From positions 1 through 5,182 of the forward strand of contig CAJWHX010000276.1 of NCBI GenBank assembly GCA_913040875.1: a DNA stretch of 5,182 nt. The letters are read 5' to 3'. The position numbers and the translations under genes are program-made. Under the pieces are notes generated by a model. It worked only from the letters and a program-made list of their open reading frames with translations, ran no database searches and was not told where the DNA came from. Source of the DNA: an uncultured Pseudomonadota bacterium (lineage in GTDB: Bacteria > Myxococcota > UBA796). Below, one piece after another: positions 1-5,182 of this stretch (position 1 is its first letter; the number at the start of each line of letters is the position of its first letter).

Positions 1-1
1 A

Positions 2-1837
2 GACTTACAGAATCTTCTCGAACTTCCCTCCGCTCACCAGCGGATGCAACGCCTCATCGAAGTTATTCAAAATAAGATGGAAGTCTTTGAGGTCGACAAG
101 CGAATTCAAGATCGAGTCAAGCAACAGATGGATCGAAATCAAAAGGAGTATTACCTCAACGAAAAGATGAATGCCATCCAGAAGGAACTGGGTGAAGAAG
201 ATGGTCCATCAGAGTTTGTAGAGATGCAAGAGAAGATTACAGAGTCTAAGCTGCCTGAAGAAGCGCACGACAAAGCTGTACGCGAATTGAAACGACTTAA
301 GAAGATGAGTCCGATGAGCGCAGAGGCTACAGTGTCTCGAACCTATCTGGATTGGATGACCAACTTACCATGGTACAAAGAAGCAGAGGAAAACTCAGAT
401 TTACAACATGCCAGAGAGGTTCTGGATGCCGAGCATTATGGACTAGAAGATGTAAAAGAACGCATATTGGAATATCTGGCTGTGCGGCAAGTGGCGCCGA
501 AGGGGCGTTCCCCCATTTTGTGTTTGGCTGGTCCACCCGGAATTGGGAAGACGTCCTTGGCAAAATCGATAGCCGCAGCAACAGGTCGTCCGTATGTGAG
601 ACAAGCACTCGGTGGCGTGCGTGATGAATCTGAGATTCGAGGACATCGTAGGACGTACATAGGCTCCTTGCCAGGAAAGATTCTCCAGACTCTCAAGCGA
701 GCAGGGGTAGTGAACCCAATTTTCTTGTTGGACGAGATTGATAAGATGAGTGGCGATTTTCGGCACGGTGATCCAGCAGCTGCTCTACTTGAGGCTCTTG
801 ATCCAGAGCAAAACAATTCCTTTAGAGATCACTACATCGACACCGATTATGATTTGAGCAAGGTGATGTTTGTGTGTACGGCAAACGATTTGCGGGCCAT
901 TCCAGGACCTCTACAAGATAGACTTGAGATTCTGGAATTGAGTTCGTATACTGAACCAGAGAAATTAGAAATCGCAATTCGCCATCTAATCCCGAAGCAA
1001 ATTCAGCAGCACGGTATGGAAGAAACGGATGTTGCTTTCACCAGAGAAGCTTTGGTGAAAATGGTTCGATGTTATACCAAGGAGTCTGGAGTCCGAAATT
1101 TGGAGCGCCAGATTGCCAAAGTGTGTCGCAAGATAATTGTTCAGCGTTTGGAAAATCCGTCAGAGGATCCCGTGTCAGAACAGGTAACGAGCGAAAATGT
1201 AGAGAATTGGCTGGGCACACCAAAATTCTTAGACCGTGAAGTTCTGAGAGGTCCCGAGGTGGGTGTCATCAATGGTCTTGCAGTGACCCCATGGGGTGGC
1301 GAGCTATTGGAAATAGAAGTGGCATCATTTGATGGGAAAGGTGAAATCTTGCTCACCGGTAGGTTGGGTGACTGGCTTAAAGAGAGTGCTCGGGCCGCCT
1401 TATCCTGTATTCGCATGAGAACGGAAGAGTATGGGTTGGAGCCCGACTTCTATCAAAAGCAGGATATCCATGTACATTATCCAGGAAACCCACTGAAGAC
1501 CGATGGTCCATCGGCTGGATTGGCCATGGCATGTGCGATGTTGTCCGCTTTGACAGGAAGACCACTTCGTGCAGATGTTGCTATGACAGGCGAGATTTCT
1601 CTGCGCGGTCGGGTACTGGCTATTGGAGGGGTAAAAGAAAAATTATTGGCCGCACACGCAAGGGGGATGAAGTTGTGTTTTTTACCTATAGAGAACCGTT
1701 CAAACCTTGATGATCTGCCAGATTTTGTGACGGAGTCAATGGAGATCCGCTGCGTCGAATCAATTGATGAAGTGTTACCGTTTGTCTTCTTGCAAGAAAA
1801 AGGATCGGAAGCAGAAAAAACGATTGTTTTACCTTGA
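2..1837 (+). CDS. lon: ATP-dependent protease Lon (LonA type), 5'-truncated by window edge
   Basis: Lon is a cytosolic homohexameric AAA+ protease that unfolds and degrades misfolded and short-lived regulatory proteins. The frame is open from base 2, so the ATG at 44 is an internal Met and the true start lies upstream. The 611 visible residues compare with about 780 for the full family; the N-terminal substrate-binding LON domain is missing from view. Numbering from base 2, a helical coiled-coil stretch with the family signature KEYYLNEKMNAIQKELGE comes first. Walker A GPPGIGKT follows (Lys183, nt 548-550), then Walker B LLDEID (Asp244), an arginine finger in LQDRLEIL (Arg307), and the protease domain with catalytic Ser504 in DGPSAG (nt 1511-1513) and Lys545 in GGVKEK (nt 1634-1636). 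The segment before the Ser reads KT where PK is usual. All catalytic residues are intact, so the enzyme should be active. No heat-shock promoter can be judged because the 5' region is outside the window. Confidence 0.98.
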   Translation, partial: DLQNLLELPSAHQRMQRLIEVIQNKMEVFEVDKRIQDRVKQQMDRNQKEYYLNEKMNAIQKELGEEDGPSEFVEMQEKITESKLPEEAHDKAVRELKRLKKMSPMSAEATVSRTYLDWMTNLPWYKEAEENSDLQHAREVLDAEHYGLEDVKERILEYLAVRQVAPKGRSPILCLAGPPGIGKTSLAKSIAAATGRPYVRQALGGVRDESEIRGHRRTYIGSLPGKILQTLKRAGVVNPIFLLDEIDKMSGDFRHGDPAAALLEALDPEQNNSFRDHYIDTDYDLSKVMFVCTANDLRAIPGPLQDRLEILELSSYTEPEKLEIAIRHLIPKQIQQHGMEETDVAFTREALVKMVRCYTKESGVRNLERQIAKVCRKIIVQRLENPSEDPVSEQVTSENVENWLGTPKFLDREVLRGPEVGVINGLAVTPWGGELLEIEVASFDGKGEILLTGRLGDWLKESARAALSCIRMRTEEYGLEPDFYQKQDIHVHYPGNPLKTDGPSAGLAMACAMLSALTGRPLRADVAMTGEISLRGRVLAIGGVKEKLLAAHARGMKLCFLPIENRSNLDDLPDFVTESMEIRCVESIDEVLPFVFLQEKGSEAEKTIVLP

Positions 1838-1896
1838 CGTTTAGTTGCCATTAAATTACATTGTTGAAGTGTTAAGAAAGATGCGTCCCATTATTT

Positions 1897-1973
1897 GGGC
1901 GTATAGCTCAGTTGGCTAGAGCATCAGTCTTACAAACTGAGGGTCCTTGGTTCAAGTCCAAGTACGCCCACCA
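1897..1973 (+). tRNA. tRNA-Val, anticodon UAC
   Basis: A complete cloverleaf can be folded by hand. The 7-bp acceptor stem GGGCGTA/TACGCCC is perfectly paired (1897-1903 with 1963-1969). The D stem is GCTC/GAGC. The anticodon stem is TCAGT/ACTGA (1924-1928 with 1936-1940) with loop CTTACAA, placing anticodon TAC at 1931-1933. The T stem is CTTGG/CCAAG around TTCAAGT. Discriminator A1970 is followed by an encoded CCA (1971-1973). It decodes GUA and, with the usual U34 modification, other valine codons. It lies 59 bases after the lon stop and 20 bases before tRNA-Asp, so the two tRNAs are probably processed from one transcript. Confidence 0.97.
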
Positions 1974-1993
1974 TCTTTGAAACGCGAATATTT

Positions 1994-2070
<77 letters not shown>

Positions 2071-2074
2071 CTTT

Positions 2075-2110
2075 AACCCCACATGTTATGTGGGGTTTCT
2101 TTGTTTTTTT
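2075..2110 (+). terminator. Intrinsic terminator ending the tRNA transcript
   Basis: A perfect 10-bp inverted repeat, AACCCCACAT (2075-2084) and ATGTGGGGTT (2088-2097), encloses a 3-base GTT loop. It is followed by a T-rich tract ending in seven Ts (2104-2110). It starts four bases after the tRNA-Asp CCA, so it ends the tRNA transcript, and possibly read-through from lon. Confidence 0.94.
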
Positions 2111-2173
2111 GAGTGAATATTTTGTGGTACAGATAGATGTATCTCTTTCGATGAGAATGTCTGATTGATTCGG

Positions 2174-2217
2174 GTAACCACGTTTTCAAATGGGCAAACC
2201 CTGTATAAATTGGTTAC
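2174..2217. promoter_or_regulatory. Possible promoter of the cytochrome-uppP unit inside an inverted repeat
   Basis: TATAAA at 2204-2209 matches a sigma-70 -10 box in five of six positions. The best -35 candidate, TTTTCA at 2183-2188, is weak and only 15 bases away. Transcription from it would begin near 2216, leaving a very short leader before the ribosome binding site. A 7-bp inverted repeat, GTAACCA (2174-2180) and TGGTTAC (2211-2217), brackets the element and could be an operator or chance. The preceding terminator at 2075-2110 implies that some promoter must lie between 2111 and 2226. This is the best candidate there, but it is not secure. Confidence 0.35.
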
Positions 2218-2226
2218 AAGGACACC

Positions 2227-2676
2227 ATGCTTTCATTCCTCCTCCTGTTACACACTGCTACGGCAGATGTTCCAAAGACAATCCCCTTGCCCCATATTCG
2301 AGGCAAAGAACTCTATGACGACTTGTGTTTTCAATGTCATGGTGCGAATGGCTTGGCGGATACACCTTTGGCGAAGTCGACCCATGCCCCTAAAATCGCG
2401 GGTCAGTTTTCAGATGGTGAGTACGCAGATGGAATTAATCTCGTTCAGGAAGGCGTAGGAGTGATGCCGGCATACGAAATGATAATAGACAAACACGATA
2501 CCAAGCGTATTTTAATCTATTTAAGTGGGTTGGATCCAGAGACAGGCATCGATCCGAGGGTAAAACCAGAAGAGAACGATGAGGAACCGAAGAAGTCTAA
2601 GGGAAACTCCACGCTTAAATCAAATCAACCCTCGAAAAGAGATTCTCCCAAAAGGGAATCGGAGAGTAAGAAATGA
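2227..2676 (+). CDS. Small periplasmic monoheme cytochrome c with charged C-terminal tail
   Basis: This is a class I c-type cytochrome of 149 residues, likely an electron carrier in the periplasm. The CFQCH motif (Cys34, Cys37, His38) is the covalent heme site with the His axial ligand. Met80 in GVMPAY is the probable second ligand, and the helix ending ILIYLSGL (about 95-102) is the usual C-terminal helix of the fold. A short hydrophobic leader, MLSFLLLLHTATA, looks like a signal peptide cleaved after ATA; it lacks the usual basic N-region. The ATG at 2227 is chosen because AAGGA (2218-2222) sits four bases upstream and an in-frame TAA at 2206 blocks extension. After residue 103 a hydrophilic tail of about 46 residues rich in Lys, Glu, Asp, Ser and Pro is probably disordered. 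The stop overlaps the uppP start. The redox partner cannot be told from the sequence. Confidence 0.87.
   Translation: MLSFLLLLHTATADVPKTIPLPHIRGKELYDDLCFQCHGANGLADTPLAKSTHAPKIAGQFSDGEYADGINLVQEGVGVMPAYEMIIDKHDTKRILIYLSGLDPETGIDPRVKPEENDEEPKKSKGNSTLKSNQPSKRDSPKRESESKK
2642..2667 (+). promoter_or_regulatory. uppP ribosome binding site within a potential sequestering hairpin
   Basis: GGAGAG at 2661-2666 lies six bases before the uppP ATG (2673) and supports that start. The same bases, 2661-2667, can pair with ATTCTCC at 2642-2648, giving seven pairs including one G-U around a 12-base loop. A competing fold pairs GATT and CCC (2641-2649, with a 2-base bulge) with GGGAATC (2654-2660) and would leave the binding site free. 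Both folds lie inside the cytochrome coding sequence, so ribosomes finishing that gene would open them. The pairing is visible; a role in coupling is inferred. Confidence 0.45.
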
Positions 2677-3449
2677 GCATAGTACTGGCCGCATTGCTCG
2701 GATTTATTCAGGGCTTGACTGAGTTTTTGCCTGTATCCTCTTCCGGTCACCTAGTGGTATTTCAAAGCTGGCTTCACGAGGAGCATACACCAGTGGTGTT
2801 TGATTTGGTCTTGCACATTGGAACATTGCTCCCGATTGTATGGGTCTACAGAGATACCTTGGTTGAACTGATAAAAGGGGTCGTAAGCAAGCCGTTGGCT
2901 CCAGAAAATCGATTGGCAGTGTGGATTGTACTAGGGTCAGTACCGACAGCGATGATAGGACTGGCTTTTGAGGATTTGTTTGAACAGATTTTTCAAACCC
3001 CAAAGATGGTGGCCGGTGCGTTTTTTGTGACGGGTTCCTTTCTCTTTGCGACACAGTATTTGTCAGAGGGGAGCCGAGATGAGACGGCGATGACTTGGAA
3101 GGATGCATTGTTGATTGGTACGATTCAAGGATTGGCCATCACCCCAGGGATCTCCAGAAGTGGCTCTACCATAGCCATCGCGATGCTGTTGGGACTCAAG
3201 AGAGACTTGGCAGCGAAGTATTCCTTCTTGCTATCGATTCCTGCGATTGTGGGTGGATTTCTGTTGAAAGCAGATGAACTGACGGTGGATGCTTCTACGC
3301 TTCCATCACTCGGTGCAGGGTTTGTGGTATCGGCATTGAGTGGTTTGGTAGCCCTCAAGATATTGCTTAGACTGGTCAATTCCGGAGACTTTTCGAAGTT
3401 TGCCTATTATTTGTGGGCAATTGCATTGATTGGTTGGTTTGTTCTCTAG
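2673..3449 (+). CDS. uppP: Undecaprenyl-diphosphatase UppP (BacA family)
   Basis: UppP is an integral inner-membrane enzyme that removes a phosphate from undecaprenyl diphosphate. This regenerates the lipid carrier for peptidoglycan and other envelope polymers, and high levels give bacitracin resistance. The 258 residues are slightly below the usual 265-275. The family's (E/Q)xxxE motif is QGLTE (Gln13, Glu17), followed by PVSSSGHL with His26. The second signature is PGISRSGST (158-166) with the catalytic Arg162. Hydrophobic segments lie at about 42-59, 82-99, 112-127, 144-157, 184-198, 213-232 and 242-258, as expected for this inverted-repeat membrane fold. The ATG overlaps the cytochrome stop as ATGA, with GGAGAG six bases upstream, so the two genes are almost certainly co-transcribed and translationally coupled. 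The gene ends with tandem stops TAG TAA (3447-3452). Confidence 0.97.
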   Translation: MSIVLAALLGFIQGLTEFLPVSSSGHLVVFQSWLHEEHTPVVFDLVLHIGTLLPIVWVYRDTLVELIKGVVSKPLAPENRLAVWIVLGSVPTAMIGLAFEDLFEQIFQTPKMVAGAFFVTGSFLFATQYLSEGSRDETAMTWKDALLIGTIQGLAITPGISRSGSTIAIAMLLGLKRDLAAKYSFLLSIPAIVGGFLLKADELTVDASTLPSLGAGFVVSALSGLVALKILLRLVNSGDFSKFAYYLWAIALIGWFVL

Positions 3450-3452
3450 TAA

Positions 3453-3504
3453 GGAGGCTTGATCAATCGATACGGCCTCCAAGAGTCAACGGTTTTAGTC
3501 GTTG
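3453..3504 (+). terminator. Possible weak terminator: two hairpins behind uppP
   Basis: GGAGGC (3453-3458) pairs with GCCTCC (3475-3480), and ATC/GAT can extend the stem inside the loop across mismatches. A second small hairpin, CAACG (3487-3491) with CGTTG (3500-3504), follows. Only a TTTT lies between its arms and no T tract follows either stem, so this is not a classical intrinsic terminator. It may slow or end uppP transcription, or protect the 3' end of the transcript. Confidence 0.35.
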
Positions 3505-3565
3505 CGGTAGCTGATGTTGGGTATGAATTGAGTTCTGATGCAATGAGGGTTCGAGTCTATTGATT

Positions 3566-3574
3566 TGGTATGAT
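3566..3574 (+). promoter_or_regulatory. Extended -10 promoter for the PLP enzyme gene
   Basis: TGGTATGAT contains a TGn extension directly before TATGAT, which matches the sigma-70 -10 consensus in five of six positions. No good -35 box lies 16-18 bases upstream, which is tolerated by extended -10 promoters. Transcription would start near 3581, giving a leader of about 44 bases before the ATG at 3625. The call rests on motif match and position only. Confidence 0.5.
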
Positions 3575-3615
3575 GTCCATTTGTTTTTGGGTTATATCGA
3601 ATGGTAATGTATCTC

Positions 3616-3620
3616 GGAGA
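3616..3620 (+). promoter_or_regulatory. Ribosome binding site that decides the PLP enzyme start
   Basis: GGAGA at 3616-3620 places GGAG five bases before the ATG at 3625. Earlier in-frame ATGs at 3601 and 3607 have no purine-rich element at a suitable distance, and the later one at 3640 has a weaker context. The start at 3625 is therefore preferred. Confidence 0.65.
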
Positions 3621-3624
3621 CTTC

Positions 3625-5182
3625 ATGAACGATTTGACCATGCAAACGACGGTTCAACAAATTCTAGACAATATGCCGGAAGAGTGGGCTGTGTTGACCA
3701 CACACAGACTCGATATTTACGATGAGTCCCAAGCCAAGTCGCAGTTTGTTGAGCGTTTGCAAACGTTGATAGATCAAGATGCTCTAGATACGGAATCTCT
3801 ATCAGCACTTCCGACAGCATATGACTATGTTCGGCTGGGGCATCAGCTGTCTTCGGTTTTGGAATGGGCGATCGCTCATGAGTATCGAATCCATCATCGG
3901 CAGGTAATTTCCTTTGCATCGAAAACCATGCCACTGTTCGCAGTACTGAGAAGCAACGCGGTTCATGGACGCAATACCTTGGTCTATCATGATTGTGAGA
4001 TTCCACAGGTCCTAACGATGTCAGAGATTGAGACGGTGTACGGGTATTCGGTAGAGTATATTCGTGTGGAGTCTCAATCTGAGATTCCGTCATATGAGGA
4101 TGAGTTCGTTGTCTTTGTGACCGATAATCGGTTGATTGGTGATGAACAGCAGAAAACCGCAGATTGTACCATCAGTCTTGCATCTGACTTTGGTAGTGTA
4201 CTTATGGTACATCCGAATGAAGGGTCAACCATCTCAACATGGATATCAGAAATTCAACATGTTCGCCGGCGTGAGTGTGTTGCCGTTACACCACCTTACG
4301 CAAAGCGAATGCTGCAAGAGTTGATTGGACATACGCCACCGGCATTGGAACTCATTACAGCAGAAGACTGGGCTAAGATTACGGATGCAGTACAGCAAAA
4401 TATTGGTACAAGTGTACAGCCTCTCGTCGCAAGTAGTGGTTTGTCGACGCAGTACGCCATCATGATGGGGCTTCTCGACCATGCACGTCAGCATCACCCA
4501 GGTAAGCCGATTCACTTTCTGATTCCACCCAATTGTTATGGTGGCACAAATGATCAGGCTAGACGTGTTGCGGCTTTGTGTGAAGACGTATCGATAGTCG
4601 ATCTTCCAGTCGATAGCGGACACAGCATGACCAAATCCCTCGAGCGACGGTTGTTAGAGGCGGCTGCGGCTAATGTTGTTCCGTATGTTTTGGTCGAAAT
4701 ACCAACAAATCCTCGTGTCGAAGTTCCGGATATGAATCATTTGGAGCGGGTCCTCGCTAAAACCCGTGTGACTTCGACAGGGGAGAAGGCTGTTCCACCA
4801 CTGTTCATCATCGATCAAACATTTTGTCCAAACGTTCAACTGCTTAGTGAAGAGAGTCCATTGGCTAAGACTCAAACATTGGCTTATATCAGTGGGTCCA
4901 AGTTTCCGAGTGGCGGACGTTGTACGGGTGGGTTTGTTACCGCCAATCAACAGGGTGCTGGTGTGATGGACCATATAGCCAAGCATCTGAGGATCTGCGA
5001 CAATCAAGCCACACCTCTTCAGATGAAGATATTAGCTGAAATGATGCCCAGCATGGCAGAGCGCATAGACAAGGCGTACTCTATGACCCGTCAGTTTGTC
5101 GATCACATTCGGGCAACTTTACCCAACACCAAGATTAGTTTCATTGACGATGAGTTGGTGTCCATGGGATTTACGCCATCGG
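3625..5182 (+). CDS. Divergent PLP-dependent enzyme of the Cys/Met metabolism fold with long N-terminal region; 3' end beyond window
   Basis: The frame stays open to the window edge, giving 519 visible residues. From about residue 255 it shows the landmarks of fold-type I PLP enzymes of the cystathionine gamma-synthase group. These are SSG (270-272, PLP phosphate contact), YGGT (305-308), EIPTNP (358-363), IDQTF with Asp397 (expected to contact the pyridine nitrogen) and SGSKFPSGG with Lys426 as the probable Schiff-base lysine. Differences from typical members include DQTF for DNTF and SGG where a Gly-His pair usually follows the lysine. Known family members make or cleave C-S bonds at the beta or gamma carbon of amino acids; the substrate here is unknown. 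In classic ~390-residue enzymes the lysine sits near residue 200-210, so roughly 220 extra N-terminal residues are present. That region has no signal peptide, no membrane segment and no motif I recognise. An aminotransferase-like role is possible. The enzyme is predicted to be cytosolic, with its own promoter. Confidence 0.75.
   Translation, partial: MNDLTMQTTVQQILDNMPEEWAVLTTHRLDIYDESQAKSQFVERLQTLIDQDALDTESLSALPTAYDYVRLGHQLSSVLEWAIAHEYRIHHRQVISFASKTMPLFAVLRSNAVHGRNTLVYHDCEIPQVLTMSEIETVYGYSVEYIRVESQSEIPSYEDEFVVFVTDNRLIGDEQQKTADCTISLASDFGSVLMVHPNEGSTISTWISEIQHVRRRECVAVTPPYAKRMLQELIGHTPPALELITAEDWAKITDAVQQNIGTSVQPLVASSGLSTQYAIMMGLLDHARQHHPGKPIHFLIPPNCYGGTNDQARRVAALCEDVSIVDLPVDSGHSMTKSLERRLLEAAAANVVPYVLVEIPTNPRVEVPDMNHLERVLAKTRVTSTGEKAVPPLFIIDQTFCPNVQLLSEESPLAKTQTLAYISGSKFPSGGRCTGGFVTANQQGAGVMDHIAKHLRICDNQATPLQMKILAEMMPSMAERIDKAYSMTRQFVDHIRATLPNTKISFIDDELVSMGFTPS

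Noticed and set aside
436..816. Antisense open frame of 126 codons inside lon
   Set aside because: The lon frame is unambiguous here (Walker A and B), so this is a shadow of a conserved coding strand.
1845..1875. Promoter for the tRNA pair: TTGCCA (1845-1850) with TGTTAA (1870-1875)
   Set aside because: The -35 is good, but the -10 matches only three of six positions and the 19-base spacing is long; CATTAT at 1889-1894 would start inside the tRNA.
2131..2144. Small hairpin AGATA/TATCT after the tRNA terminator
   Set aside because: Five A/T-rich base pairs with a 4-base loop are expected by chance and have no associated signal.
2165..2458. + strand open frame of 97 codons overlapping the cytochrome
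   Set aside because: It is out of frame with the heme-binding gene, begins without a ribosome binding site and has no domain.
3459..3563. Possible TTG-started mini-ORF of 34 codons after uppP, in the uppP frame
   Set aside because: TAAGGAGG ends only one base before the TTG, too close for initiation, and the length is within chance expectation.
3623..4093. Antisense open frame of 156 codons
   Set aside because: It lies opposite the PLP enzyme N-terminal region, its translation shows no recognisable domain, and the + strand frame is open for over 500 codons with a ribosome binding site.
4246..5007. Two antisense open frames (4246-4623 and 4654-5007)
   Set aside because: Both are opposite the conserved PLP motifs and give Cys/His/Thr-rich translations with no family signature.

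Overview
The window looks like ordinary chromosome from a Gram-negative bacterium. It carries a LonA-type protease, two tRNA genes with encoded CCA ends, a periplasmic c-type cytochrome and the cell-wall lipid phosphatase UppP. A lon gene followed by tRNA-Val(UAC) and tRNA-Asp(GUC) recalls an arrangement seen in some Proteobacteria. The proteins are not close enough to anything I can name to fix a genus or class. All genes are on the + strand, and long antisense reading frames are shadows of them. No mobile element, CRISPR array or origin is visible.

Positions 1-1837 hold the 3' three quarters of lon, covering the coiled coil, AAA+ ATPase and Ser-Lys protease domains; the 5' end lies outside the window. 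After 59 bases without a visible terminator come tRNA-Val (1897-1973) and tRNA-Asp (1994-2070), closed by a clear intrinsic terminator (2075-2110).

Positions 2227-3449 form a two-gene unit. A small monoheme cytochrome c with a charged C-terminal tail overlaps uppP by four bases (ATGA). The uppP ribosome binding site lies inside the cytochrome gene and can pair with a sequence just upstream, which suggests translational coupling of a redox protein to a peptidoglycan lipid-carrier recycling enzyme. These two functions have no obvious biochemical link.

Positions 3450-3624 contain hairpins behind uppP, then an extended -10 promoter and a ribosome binding site. A long gene starts at 3625 and runs off the right edge. 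Its C-terminal part is a divergent PLP enzyme of the cystathionine gamma-synthase / Cys-Met metabolism fold. About 250 residues precede the catalytic domain, which the classic family lacks. This is the least ordinary gene here and the best candidate for something undescribed. No multi-gene novel system is evident.
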